A stretch of 64,000 bases of DNA from Chlorocebus sabaeus (lineage: Eukaryota > Chordata > Mammalia > Primates > Cercopithecidae): positions 41,653,931 to 41,717,930 of the forward strand of contig NC_132909.1 of assembly GCF_047675955.1 (NCBI RefSeq). Reading direction: 5' to 3'. Both the position numbers and the translations under genes were made by a program. The notes under the pieces were generated by a model. That model worked only from the letters and a program-made list of their open reading frames with translations, was not told the DNA's origin and made no database searches. Below, piece after piece: positions 47,510 to 59,147 of the stretch (positions within the stretch are counted from its first letter, which is position 1; the number at the start of each line of letters is the position of its first letter).

Positions 47510-47884
47510 ATTTTCTGTTTTTCTGACTAATATTTATGGCACATACTTCCAGTGCTATTATTAAAATAGAGGCATTAACAATGGGTACAATACAGTTTTG
47601 CATTGGTGTCTGTGAATTTGAAGAAGCAAACACCTCTTCAATTTTTATAAACTGGCCTCACGAGGTAAGCCTCTTTCGTTGGGTCCCCAGGGTGCTGGGA
47701 TGCCCTATGGGTTTGTAGTAGACAGAGGGTGTAGCCTGGTCACAAGGCTGCGGGGTCTGCACTAGGGTCCACCTTTAGTTGGCTTGTTACAAGGGGCTTT
47801 GGTAGACGCTAATTCCCATTTTATTTTTTGACAAAGTAAATATTCTTCAGGACTTTGCGCTGTAGGGCAGTCACTAAGACAGGT
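47510..47884. other. Unassigned intronic DNA
   Basis: Contains a GC-richer stretch at 47650-47790 with no repeat or exon I recognise. Confidence 0.35.
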
Positions 47885-48062
47885 GTTTTTTGTTGTTGTT
47901 GTTGTTGTTGTTTTTGAGATGGAGTTTCGCTCTTGTTGCCCAGGCTGGAGTGCAATGATGCCATCTCAGCTCACTTCAAACTCCGCCTCCCAGGTTCGAG
48001 TGATTCTCCTGCCTCAACCTCCTGAGAAGCTTGGGATTGCAGGCATGTGACAGCACGCTAAC
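47885..48062 (-). mobile_element. Alu fragment abutting a younger Alu
   Basis: Antisense Alu with a (TTG)n head that breaks off at 'gacagcacgctaac', where the next Alu starts. Confidence 0.9.
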
Positions 48063-48063
48063 A

Positions 48064-48360
48064 TTTTTTTTTTTTTTTGAGACGGAGTCTCGCTCTGTCG
48101 CCCAGGCTGGAGTGCAGTGGTGCGATCTCGGCTCACTGCAAGCTCCACCTCCCGGGTTCACGCCATTCTCCTGCCTCAGCCTCCCGAGTAGCTGGGACTA
48201 CAGGTGCCCGCCACCTCGCCCAGCTAATCTTTTTGTATTTTTAGTAGAGACGGGATTTCACTGTGTTAGCCAGGATGGTCTCGATCTTCTGACCTCGTGA
48301 TCCGCCCGCCTCGGCCTCCCAAAGTGCTGGGATTACAGGTGTGAGCCACTGTGCCAGGCT
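48064..48360 (-). mobile_element. AluY-like
   Basis: Low-divergence full-length antisense Alu, sense to gene B, 140 bases downstream of the 96-bp exon. Confidence 0.95.
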
Positions 48361-48498
48361 GAAAGCTTTTTAGAACACAGTTTTTCAGAAAATATTTTCT
48401 TTGAAACATAGCTTCCCAAATCACATTGTAAGGACTAGCTTTCTTTTTGGCCTTGGGACCTCTCATCTGTGTTGTCTGTTGTATTCACTCTCACCTAC

Positions 48499-48594
48499 CT
48501 GGGGGTTCATCCACCATTTCATGTCGCTTCATATTCCAGGGTTCTTTTTCTTTCTCTAGACAGGTGATTAGGTCTGGCTTAGAGACAGTAATAC
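48499..48594 (-). CDS. Gene B: second KRAB-region exon (96 bp)
   Basis: Minus-strand exon bounded by the acceptor 'aaaacag' (ending at 48595) and donor 'gtaggtg' (starting at 48498). It encodes 32 residues, a Gly split with the previous exon followed by ITVSKPDLITCLEKEKEPW and on to MVDEPP, the segment after KRAB-A in ZNF91-type proteins. Ninety-six bases and phase 1 at both ends match the family layout. This short segment helps KRAB-A bind TRIM28 or acts as a linker. It is too short to stand alone, but the splice sites and the exact match in phase to its neighbours make it firm. Confidence 0.95.
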
Positions 48595-48739
48595 CTGTTT
48601 TATTAAAAATAAAGAAGATGAATCTTGCTTATATTCTGTAATTACCAATTTAGTAATGTGCTCAGTAAAGAGGATGTAGTACAATATTCTAGTAAATTAA
48701 TTCTCAAATACCAATTTATAAGAGAAATTTCTAAATCTT

Positions 48740-48749
48740 TAGAAAATAT

Positions 48750-48784
<35 letters not shown>

Positions 48785-48787
48785 TTT
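48740..48787. repeat. (TTTA)n microsatellite in Alu tail
   Basis: About ten ATTT units at the poly-A end of the adjoining AluYR. Confidence 0.93.
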
Positions 48788-49074
48788 TTTGAGGCAGAGT
48801 CTCACTCTGTCACCCAGGCTGGGGTGCAGTGGCCGGATCTCAGCTCACTGCAAGCTCCACCTCCCGGGTTTACGCCATTCTCCTGCCTCAGCCTCCCGAG
48901 TAGCTGGGACTACAGGCGCCTGCCACCTCGCCCAGCTAGTTTTTTGTATTTTTTTTAGTAGAGACGGGGTTTCACCGGGTTAGCCAGGATGGTCTCGATC
49001 TCCTGACCTCGTGATCCGCCCATCTCGGCCTCCCAAAGTGCTGGGATTACAGGCTTGAGCCACCGCGCCCGGCC
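48752..49074 (-). mobile_element. AluYR-type young Alu between the two KRAB-region exons
   Basis: Antisense Alu with gtttacgcc, cacctcgcccagctag and caggcttgagcc variants. Target-site duplication 'tagaaaatattt' at 48740 and 49075. It sits in the intron between the 96-bp exon and KRAB-A. Confidence 0.95.
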
Positions 49075-49434
49075 TAGAAAATATTTTAAATTTGTAGGTT
49101 CTTAATTTCATTGACCAGTACTACTTAATAAAAAATCGACTGTGACAATTAGATTTTAAGGTGTAGGCAACGATATTTTAGGCCACTAAATTCCTGAAAT
49201 TATCACTAATCAAGAGTACATAATACAAATCAGCTCAGGAATACGGAAAGTTCAGGTGAAGATAAAACATCTTGAAGAAATTCTTTTCTACAAAAACAAA
49301 TCCCCAAACTTTTCTTAAAAACAGGAATCTGAAACTCATTTATGCAAAGCATAAATTACCAAAAAACACTCTACAAAGAGGAGAAATGAAACATTAAGGG
49401 TATATTAGGAATGGTGTATTGAAGTTATTCTCAC

Positions 49435-49561
49435 CCAGGAAGACCAGGTTTCTGTAGTTCTCTAACATCACATTTCTATATAAGTTCTGTTGTGCTGTGT
49501 CCAGGCACTGCCACTCCTCTAGAGAGAATTCTATGGCCACATCTGTAAATGTCAATGGTCC
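49435..49561 (-). CDS. Gene B: KRAB-A exon (127 bp)
   Basis: Minus-strand exon after acceptor 'tttcag' and before donor 'gtgaga'. It encodes GPLTFTDVAIEFSLEEWQCL and continues DTAQQNLYRNVMLENYRNLVFLG, a complete KRAB-A box with the DVAIEFSLEEW and MLENYRNL cores that contact TRIM28/KAP1 to bring in SETDB1 and HP1. The 127-bp length and phase 0-1 are the family standard. The frame starts at GGA directly after AG, so the initiator Met must come from exon 1, which is not seen in the next 14 kb. Unusually, a (TG)n tract lies just upstream of the acceptor. Confidence 0.97.
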
Positions 49562-49616
49562 CTGAAACACACACACACACACACACAGGGAGAGAGAAAG
49601 AGAGAGAGAGAAACAT
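49562..49616 (-). promoter_or_regulatory. Splice acceptor of KRAB-A exon with (TG)n then (CT)n tract
   Basis: Read along gene B: a (CT)n-rich run (49588-49613), then about ten TG units (49567-49587), then TTTCAG. The usual pyrimidine tract is thus partly replaced by a TG microsatellite with only three T before CAG. Confidence 0.75.
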
Positions 49617-50507
49617 ATTTACCAAGTGCCCATGGGTAGACTTTTTTATTTAATTCAAGGTGAAATGAGAGAGAAAAGAGAGCTGCTTCTCACTTACACG
49701 ACTGACTGAAATTATTCAATAAATTAATTTACAAACAGAAATATTCTCTCATATATTCTCTAACTTTGAGAAAATAGTGTCATAAGATCCACAACATCAG
49801 TGTACACATGACATTTTTCTAAATGATAGAGTATAAAAATTAAGGGCATGAACACAAACATATACATTTTTGAGTGCTATGTTTACATCTTACAGAATGA
49901 GTTGTGTATATTTTTCAGATCAAAAAGACATGTTGAGTTAGAATTTATCTCTCACATTTTAATGTATTCAATGAACTGAAGATTTTGTTAATACAGATTA
50001 TTGTTTCAGAAAATCTGGAATAAAGTCTGAGTTGCTGAATTTCTAACAAGCTCACCAGTAATGCCAATGTTTTTGGTCCAAAAAGAATATTTTGTCAAAC
50101 ATCCAGTAAATGAAGGAAGCTGTTTTTCCCAGTTTTTTTGCATTGTAAACAAAGATGAGAGCTTTCATTTTCCAAAGACAGATATATGCAAAGAAAACCT
50201 AAGGAAGAAGGGCAGCTGCCAAATTAAATGTGATGGCATCCGCTGCATAAAGACAGTTAATCATAAAGAAAAAATAATCAACTCCATAGTAAAACAGTCT
50301 GTCACAGAGTTCTTTAACCAAGTGAATCATTAACATCAACTGCACTGGGACAAATTTTTATGATGCACTGGTACACACAGAAAGACACAGCCTCACTGAT
50401 GTGATATTGCTACCTAAAAACAAATTATAGTCTGAATTTAACCATAAAGAAACATCCGTTTTATTCAAAGTTTAAGATACTGATAACTCATGGGTTCTGT
50501 AATTTCT
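49617..50507. other. Intron 1 of gene B, no exon seen
   Basis: Non-Alu intronic DNA. A plus-strand stretch of 90 codons (50061-50333) is open but has no known domain and runs antisense to gene B. Confidence 0.4.
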
Positions 50508-50790
50508 TTTCTCCTTTGATACGGAGTCTCGCTCTGTTCCTCAGGCTGGCACGATCTTGGCTCACTGCAACCTCCACCTCCTGGGTTCAAGTGATTCTCC
50601 TGCCTCAGCCTCCAAAGTAGCTAGGATTACAGGCGCCTGCCACCACGCCTGGCTAATTTTTGTATTTTTAGTAGAGATGGGGTTTCACCATGTTGGTCAG
50701 ACTGGTTTCGAACTCCTGATCTCAAGTTATCCAACCACCTCGGCCTCCCAAAGTGTTAAGATTACAGGTGTGAGCCACCATGCCCAGCCA
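50508..50790 (-). mobile_element. Alu
   Basis: Antisense Alu with a decayed T head and a ~15-base gap near its start; 'gttctgtaattt' on both sides. Confidence 0.93.
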
Positions 50791-51968
50791 AGTGTTCTGT
50801 AATTTTAATAGTGATTTAAAGTTGTCTTTGTTTAGCACTCTAGAGAACAAGTACCTCCTAATATATATATGTCTATATATATTTGGAATTTTCTGGGTAA
50901 TAAATGCCATCCTGTTTAAATAAGCATTTTCAAAATCCTGTTCTGCGTAAAGCCAATGGAGAACACAGATGGAACCTCAACATTACATGTTCTCCATCTC
51001 TGCTGAGGAACCCACCTTTCCCCAATTGAAACCTTGAGTATCCACACCTCATGTTTCACAGGCACAAGGGAACATTTTTAATATTGCAGATTAATTTATA
51101 ATCTTGGTGAGAACTCTGCATGGCATATAAAAAGCTATGATATAGAGAATGTACAGAAAGATCTGGTACGTAGGAAGGAAATATTTTTCAGAGACCCTTG
51201 ACTACCATAAAAATTTTTTAAAGTAAACTCATTAGGGAGGAAAAATACAAGTAGAGAAGTAAAGGCTTGCAAGTACTAAACGCATGACAGTCCAGGAGGC
51301 AGAGTGGACACAACTCTTGATCTGGGACATCATTAGCTGAAAAATCGCCATTTATTCTTCTTTCCCCAATTTCTCTGAAATTCCCACTCAGATGAGATTC
51401 TCCAAATAAATTACACCTACATCTTGAGAATATGCCTTTTAAAATGTCAGCAGCACCTGTTTACCTGGCTACCACCACACCCACAGGCAGAAGAACCAAG
51501 ACTTGCAAAAAAAAGTCCACTCATTTCTGTTCTTTATAACAGAGGAGATTTAGAAACAATGTACAGCTCCATGGAGATACATTTCTTCTTTCCGTCCTCA
51601 GGTGCCCTCCCCTGCCACAGACAACAGTAGTTTCTGCTGCAATATTGGTAATATGGACTGCACTGCCCTGCCCCTACCAAACCCAAACAGAATAGGCCCT
51701 GTAACCACCCTTTAGTGCAAAGGTGAAACTTAACTCTCATGGATGTGTTTTGAAGCTTTCACACTTGATTCTGGCCTCATCTTAGAATCACATGAGGCGC
51801 TAAATGAAAACAACATGGATGCTTCTACTTGAAAGTAATAGTAGTAGACAGGGTTTCACTGTGTTAACTACTGCTTGAAAGGGCACAAGTAAACAGATCT
51901 TTGCAAATTGGCCATGGGGTCCTAATTAGAAACCTCAGTTGATAACCACTTGGCAAAGCATGGATGTT
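50791..51968. other. Intron 1 of gene B, unassigned
   Basis: About 1.2 kb without Alu or L1 that I recognise. No convincing exon or promoter. Confidence 0.35.
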
Positions 51969-52261
51969 GGCCGGGCACAGTGGCTCACTCCTGTAATCCT
52001 AGCACTTTGGGAGGCTGAGGCAGTGGATTTGTCTGAGCTCAGGAGTTTGAGACCAGCCTGGCCAAGATGGTGAAACTCCATTTCTACTAAAATATAAACA
52101 AAAACCAGCCAAGCACGGTGGCAGATGCCTGTAATCCCAGTTACTCAGGAGGCTGAGGCATGAGATTTGCTTGAACCCAGGAGGTTGCAGTGAGCCAAGA
52201 CCATGCCACTGCACTCCAGCCTGGGCAACAAAATGAAACTGTCTTAAAAAAAAAAAAAAAT
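51969..52261 (+). mobile_element. Alu
   Basis: Sense Alu with small deletions and an A15 tail. Confidence 0.94.
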
Positions 52262-53014
52262 TCATGGGTGCACATGAATACAGCAAGTTCTTAGAAGACC
52301 TATAAAGAGATGTCGATTCTGACACAATGGTAGGAGACTACAACACTCCGCAGACACTTAGATCATTGTGTTGCGTGAATTAGGAGACTGGAGAGACTGA
52401 TAGGTGGAAAAGGAGGATTTTATTGAGTGCACTCAGACCCAGTGGATTAACATCCAGAGACTAGGCCTAGGACAAAGACAAATTTAACTTTTATATGCAC
52501 TTCTGAAGGGGGTGGGCTAACATGAAACAAGCCTACAGTGGCACAAAGCATAGTGGTATGAAAGCAAGGATACAGAAACAGAAAAAAAGCAGTTAATCAT
52601 ACTATGACAGGTTCACAACTCAGGCTTATATATGACTCTTGCTGTGCGGCCCAGATGGCTGTTATCTAGGCTTGCTCCAGTGTCTTGCAAGGGATTATCT
52701 CATAACCTTCACCATGGCGCCTAGGTGGCTGCAATACAGGCCTGCTCAGGCATCTCATGACCTTCACTGTGCTGCTTAAATGAAAAACAGAACCATAAGA
52801 GAAAGGAAAATTTGTTTCTCTTCTCCCTATGTTGAGGGAATGCTGGGAGAATCTCCAGAGCACATTCTTTTGAGTCCTGGCTTCTTAGATAGTGTTACCA
52901 AGACTTTTCCTGGGTGTGAGCTGTGCCTGTTACTGCCTCTGGGATAAGTCAGCCTAATACAGGAAAGTTTGTTTTTCTTTTTAATTTAATTTCATTTAAT
53001 TTCCCACCTCAATT
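52262..53014. other. Intron 1 of gene B, possible antisense LTR
   Basis: The block 52320-52960 has LTR-like features in reverse (clustered 'cttcac', 'ggattttattgag'), but no family is assigned and no second LTR was seen. Confidence 0.3.
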
Positions 53015-53258
53015 GAGGCAGAAAATTAACAAAGATATCTGAACCTAAACTCAGCACTTGACCAAATCATTCTAATAAACATATATGAAACTCCCCATCT
53101 GAAACCAACATAGTATATATATCTTTCTCATCACCATGTGTCACATACTCTAAAATTCACCACACAATCAGAAACACAATAATCCTCAGCAAGTTCAATA
53201 ATCCCAAAATCACACCAAATGCTCACTTAGGCCACAATTTGATAAAGATATAATTCAG

Positions 53259-53571
53259 GGCTGGGCATGATGGCTCATGCCTGTAATCCCAGCACTCTGG
53301 GAGGCTGAGGTGGGCAGATCATGATATCAGGAGATCAAGACCATCCTGGTTAACACAGTGAAACTCTGTCTCTACTAAAAATACACACACACACACATAA
53401 AATTAGCCAAGCACGGTGGCACGTGCCTGTAGTCCCAGCTACTCAGGAGGCTGAGGCAGGAGAATCGCTTGAACCCAGGAGGTGGAAGTTGCCGTGAGCT
53501 GAGATGGTGCCATGCACTCCAGCCTGGGTGACAGAGTAAGACTCCATTTCAAAAAAAGAAAAAACAAAAAA
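53259..53571 (+). mobile_element. Alu with (CA)n insertion
   Basis: Sense Alu whose mid A-tract has become a short (AC)n; flanked by 'ataattta'-like repeats. Confidence 0.94.
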
Positions 53572-54046
53572 GCTATAATTTAATACAAAGAAAAACATTT
53601 GAAAACATGCAATTACATGAAAATTAAACAACCTTCATCTGAATGACTTTTGGTAAATACTGAAATTAAGGCACAAATCAAGAAGTTCTTTAAAACAAAT
53701 GAGAACAGTGATAAACACACCAGAATCTCTCCAACACAGCTGAGGTTAAAAAGGGAATTCATAGGACTAAATGCTCACAACAAAAGTTAGAAAGATCTCA
53801 ATTTAACAACCTAACATCATAAATAAAAGTATAAGAGAAGCAAGAGCAAACAAGCCCCTAAGCTAGCAGGAGACAAGAAATAACCAAAATCAGATCAGAA
53901 CTGAAGGAGATTTAGACATAAAAAGTCATACAAAAGACCAAGAAATCCAGGAGTTAAATATTTTAAATAAATCAATAAGATAAACCACTAGGCAAGATTA
54001 GTGAATTAAGAAGAGAAGATTCAAATAAACACAATAATAAATGACA

Positions 54047-54330
54047 ACGCCTGTAATCCCAGCACTTTGGGAGGCTGAGGTGGGCGGATCACAAGGTCAG
54101 GAGATAGAGACCATCCTGGCTAACACGGTGAAACCCCTTCTCTACTAAAAATATTTTTTAAAAATTTGCTGGGCATGGTAGTGGGCACCTGTAGTCCCAG
54201 CTACTCGGGAGGCTGAGGCAGGAGAATGGTGTGAACCCAGGAGGCGGAGCTTGCAGTGAGCCGAGATCGAGCCACTGCACTCCAGCCTGAGAGACAGAGC
54301 AAGACTTCGTCTCAAAAAAAAAAAAAAAGA
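54047..54330 (+). mobile_element. Alu, 5'-truncated
   Basis: Sense Alu starting at 'cgcctgtaatccc', inside L1; 'aaatgaca' on both sides. Confidence 0.94.
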
Positions 54331-55762
54331 AATGACAAAAGGGTCATTACTACTGACTCCACAAAAAATACAAATAACTACTGAAGTCTACTATGAACAT
54401 CTCTATGCACACAAACTAAAAAAATCTAAAAGAAATGGATAAATTTCTGGGCAAATACATTCTCCCAATACTAAACAAGAAGAAATTGGAGCCCAGAACA
54501 GAAAAATAACAAGCCCCAAAATTGAATTAGTAAATAGCCTACCACTCAAAAAAAAAAAAAACCCCAGGACCACACAGATTCACAGCTGAATTCTACTAGA
54601 TGTACAAAGAAAAGCTGTCATTATATTTTCTAAAATTAGCTGGCATTATACTTTCTAAAACTATTACAAAAAATTGAGAAGAAACTCTTCCCCCACTCAT
54701 TATATAACAGCAACATTCTGATACCAAAACCTGGCAAAGATAAAACAAAAAAAAGAAAACTCAGGCAAAAATTCTTCATGAACACTGATGCAAAAATCCT
54801 CAATGAAATACTGTAATATTGAATCTAGCAGCACATCAATAAGCGAATCTGCTATGATCAAGTAGGCTTTATCCCTGGGATGCAAGGTTGGTTGAACATA
54901 CGCAAGTCAATAAATGTGATTCATCACATAAACACAACTAAAGACAAAAACCACAAGATTATCTCAATAGATGTAGATAAAGTTTTCAATAAAATTAACA
55001 CTCTTCATGTTTAGAACCCTCAACAAACTAGGCATTGAAGGTACATACTTCAAAATAGTAAGATATCTGTGACAAATCCACAGCCAACATGCTGAACAGA
55101 CGCAAGCTGGAAGCATTTCTTCTTTAAATACTGGCAAAAGAAAACGATGACTTCTCTCACTACTTTTATTCAACATAGAATCGGAAGTCCTGGCCAGAAG
55201 CAATCAGGCAAGAGAAATAAATAAAAGGTATCCAAATAGGAAGCGAGGAAATCAGACTAACCTTGTTTGCAGATGACATCATTCTATATCTAGAAAACCC
55301 TACAGTCTTGGTGCAAAAGCTCTTTAGACTGAAAAACAACTTCAGCAAAGTTTCAGGATACAAAATATATGTACAAAAATCAGTAGCATCTCTGCACATC
55401 AACAATATCCAAGCCAAAATCCAAATCAAAAAACAATTCCATTCACAACTGCCACAAAAAGAACAGAATATCTAGAAATACAGCTAACCAGGGTGGTGAA
55501 AAGTCTCTATGACAAGAACTACAAAACACTTCTTAAAGAAGTCAGAACTGACACAAATCAAAAACTATTTTATGCTCGTGGACAGAAAAAAATCAGTATC
55601 ATTAAAATAACCATACTGCTCAAAGAAATATATAGAAATAATGCTATTTCTATGAAACTACCAAAAACATTCTTAACACAACTAAAAACCATTTTTGAAT
55701 TAATATGGAACAACAAAAAAAGTCCAAATAGCCAATGCAATCCTAAGGAAAAAGAACAAAGC

Positions 55763-56095
55763 GGCTGGGCACGGTAGCTCACACCTGTAATCCCAGCACT
55801 TTGGGAGGCCGAGTCGGGCAGATCACGAGGTCAGGAGATTGAAGCCATCCTGGCTAACACGGTGAAACCCCGTCTCTACTAAAAATATAACAACAACAAC
55901 AATAATAATAATAATAGCAGGGTAGAGTGGCACATGCCTGTAGTCCCAGCTACTTGTGGGGCTGAGGCAGGAGAATTGCTTGAACCTGGGAGGCAGAGGA
56001 TGCAGTGAGCCGAGACTGCGCCACTGCACTCCAGCCTGGGGAATAAAGCGAGATTCTATCTAAATCAAAAAACAAACAAACAGACAAACAAAAAA
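55763..56095 (+). mobile_element. Alu
   Basis: Sense Alu with an (AAC/AAT)n middle A-tract; 'aaaagaacaaag' on both sides. Confidence 0.95.
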
Positions 56096-56627
56096 AGAAC
56101 AAAGGTGGAGGCATTGCATCACATTACCCAACTTCAAACTATATTTCAGGGCGACAGAAACCAAAGTAGCATGGTACTGGTAAAAAGCAGACTGATAGAC
56201 CAATGCAACAGAATAGAGAGCCCAGAAATAAAGCTTGCACATCTACGACGATCTGATATTCGACAAAGCTGACAAGAGGAACGTAAGAAGGATTTTGTTT
56301 AATAAATGGTGCTAGAATAACTAGCTAACACTATGTAGAAAACTGAAACTGCACCCCTTTTTATACCATACACAAAAATATACTCAAGATGAATTGAAGA
56401 CTTAAATAAAAAATACTGTATGTTGACCTAAGAAATACCATTCTAGACATAGGAACTGGCAAAGTTTTACGATGAAGGTACCAAAAGCAATTGCAACAAA
56501 AGCAAAAATTGATGAATGGGACCTAATTAAACTAAAGAGCTTTTTCACAGCAAAACAAACAAATAAAAAACAAAAAAAAAAAAACAGTCAGAGTAAACAG
56601 ACAATCTACAGAATAAAAGAAAATACT

Positions 56628-56907
56628 GGCCGGGCGCGGTGGCTCACGCCTGTAATCCCAGCACTTTGGGAGGCTGAGGCGGGCGGATCACAAGGTCAGG
56701 AGATTGAGACCACGGTGACACCCCGTCTCTACTAAAAATACAAAAAATTAGCCAGGTGCGGTGGCGGGTGCCTGTAGTCCCAGCTACTCAAGAGGTTGAG
56801 GCAGGAGAATGGCATGAACCCCGGAGGCGGAGCTTGCAGTGAGCCGAGATCGCCCCACTGCACTCCATCCTGGGCAACAGAGCAAGACTCCGTCTCAAAA
56901 TAAAAAA
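56628..56907 (+). mobile_element. AluY-like with small deletion
   Basis: Low-divergence sense Alu missing about 20 bases ('gagaccacggtgac'). Confidence 0.94.
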
Positions 56908-57057
56908 GAAAGTATTTGCAAACTATGCTTCTGACAAAGGTCTAATATCCAGAATCCAAAAGGAACTTAAACAAATTTACAAGAAAAAACAAGCAACCTT
57001 ATTAAAAAGTAGGCAAAAAACATGAACAGATGCTTGTCTAAAGACATACATATGGCT

Positions 57058-57359
57058 GGCCGGGCGCGGTGGCTCAAGCCTGTAATCCCAGCACTTTGGG
57101 AGGCCGAGATGGGTGGATCACGAGGTCAGGAGATCGAGACCATCCTGGCTAACACGGTGAAACCCCATCTCTACTAAAAAATACAAAAAACTAGCCAGAC
57201 GAGGTGGCGGGCGCCTGTAGTCCCAGCTACTCGGGAGGCTGAGGCAGGAGAATGGCGTGAACCCGGGAGGCGGAGCTTGCAGTGAGCTGAGATCTGGCTA
57301 CTGCACCCCAGCCTGGGCACAGAACAAGACTCCATCTCAAAAAAAAAAAAAAAAAAAAA
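57058..57359 (+). mobile_element. AluYR-type young Alu
   Basis: Sense Alu with ggctcaagcctg, ctagccagacgagg and gatctggct variants. Imperfect duplication 'agacatacatatggct' and 'agatatacatgtggct' at the ends. Confidence 0.94.
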
Positions 57360-57503
57360 GATATACATGTGGCTAACGAGCATTTGATGAGTGTATCTTT
57401 CTTATCACTAATAAGTAGAGAAATGCAAAGAAAAATCACGAGATACCATCTCACACTAGTCAGAATAGCTATTTAAAAAGTTAAAAAAAAAAAAAAAAAA
57501 AAA

Positions 57504-57784
57504 GGCCAGGCGCAGTGGCTCACACTTGTAATCCCAGCACTTTGGGAGGCTGAGGCAGGTAGGATCCCTTCAGGTCAGGAGTTTGAGACCAGTCTGGCCA
57601 ACATGGAGAAACCATGTTTCTACTAAAAATACAAAAATTAGACGAGCGTGGTGGTGCGCACCTGTGATCCCAGCTACTAGGGAGGCTGAGGCAGGAGGAT
57701 CATTTGAACCCGGGAGGCAGAGGTTGCGGTGAGTCAAGATTCTGCCACTGCACTCCAGCCTGGCGACAGAGCAAGATTCGTCTC

Positions 57785-57816
<32 letters not shown>

Positions 57817-57826
57817 AGAAAAAAAT
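57504..57826 (+). mobile_element. Alu
   Basis: Sense Alu in L1 next to a long A run. Confidence 0.93.
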
Positions 57827-58121
57827 GACAGATGCTGGCAAGGTTGTGGAGAAAAGGGAATGCTTATGCACGGCTGGTGAGAGTGTAAATTAGTTCCACC
57901 ATTGTGAAAAGCAGTGTGGCGATTCCTCACAGGACTAAAAACAGAAGTACCATTTGACCCAGCAACCTTCTAATTGGGTATATATCCCCAAAAATATAAA
58001 TTATTCTACCATAAAGACACATGCACATGCATGTTTACTGCAGAAATACTCACAATAACATACATATGGAATCAACCTAAATGCCTATCAATGGTAGACT
58101 GGATAAAGAAAAATATTGTAT

Positions 58122-58490
58122 GGCTGGGCACGGTGGCTCATGCCTGTATTCCCAGCACTTTGGGAGGTCAAGGCAGGTGGATTGCCTGAACTCAGGAATT
58201 TGAGACCAGCCAACGCCACATGAAAAAACTCCATTTCTACAAAAAATAGAAAAAGAAAAATTAGCCAGGCATAGTGGCACGCACCTGTAGTCCCAGCTAC
58301 AGGGACTGCTGAGGAGGAGAAGCTAAGTTAGGGGAGCTGAAGTAGGATGATTGTTTGGGGAGCTGAGGTAGGAGGAATGCTTGAGCCGAGGATGTTGAGG
58401 CTGCAGTGAGCCAACATCATGCCACTACACTCCAGCTTGAGTGACAGGGTGAGACCCTGTCTCCCCAATAAATAAAATATAATATTTAAA
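58122..58490 (+). mobile_element. Alu with internal tandem duplication
   Basis: Sense Alu, first of three in a row. A ~35-base 'ggggagctgaagtaggatga' unit is repeated imperfectly at 58335-58385. Confidence 0.92.
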
Positions 58491-58497
58491 AATATAG

Positions 58498-58828
58498 GCC
58501 AGGCACAGTGGCTCATGCCTATAATCCCAGTACTTTGGGAGGCTGAGGCGGGTGGATCTCCTGAGGTCAGGAGTTCGAGACCAACCTGGCCAACATGGTG
58601 AAACCCTGTCTCTACTAAAAGTACAAAAATGAGCCAGGTGTCATGGCAGGCACCTGTAATCCCAGCTACTTGGGAGGCTGAGGCAGGAGAATTGCTTGAA
58701 CCTGGGAGGTGGAGGCTGCAGCAAGCAGGGATCGTGCCACTGCACTCCAGCCTGGGCGACAGAGCGAGACTCCATCTCAAAAAATAAAAGGAAATAAAAC
58801 AAAATAAAATAATTTAAAAAATAAAAAT
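58498..58828 (+). mobile_element. Alu (second of three in a row)
   Basis: Sense Alu with an (AAAAT)n tail. Confidence 0.95.
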
Positions 58829-58837
58829 ATACATGGT

Positions 58838-59147
58838 GGCAGGGCACAGTGGCTCACGCCTGTAATCTCAGCACTTTGGGAGGCTGAGATGGGCGGATCA
58901 CTTGAGGTCAGGAGTTCGAGACAAGCCTGGCCAACATGGTGAAACTCTGTCCCCACTAAAAATACAAAAATCAGCTGGGCGTGATGGTGCATGCCTGTGA
59001 TCCCAGCTACTTGGGAGGCTGAGGCAGGAGAAATTGCTTGAATCTGGGAGGCGGAGGTTGCAATGAGCCCAGATTGCAAAACTGCACTCCAGCCTGGGTA
59101 ACAGACCTAGACTCCATCTCAAAAAATAAATAAATAAAATAAAATAA
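58838..59147 (+). mobile_element. Alu (third of three in a row)
   Basis: Sense Alu with an (AAAT)n tail followed by a (TG)n tract at 59148-59164. Confidence 0.95.

Larger units (their letters stand above)
39844..48498 (-). other. Last intron of gene B
   Basis: About 8.7 kb between the 96-bp KRAB-region exon and the finger exon, a usual size for the family. Filled with Alu and L1 DNA. The part nearest the finger exon (39844-42745) mirrors the intron of gene A at 1-2418. Confidence 0.85.

Noticed and set aside
50061..50333. 90-codon plus-strand ORF in intron 1 of gene B
   Set aside because: No known domain, no homolog in the window, antisense to the gene; the length is within chance for AT-rich DNA.
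55263..55777. L1 reverse-transcriptase ORF pieces as a live element
   Set aside because: The L1 is 5'-truncated, full of stops and broken by ten Alus.
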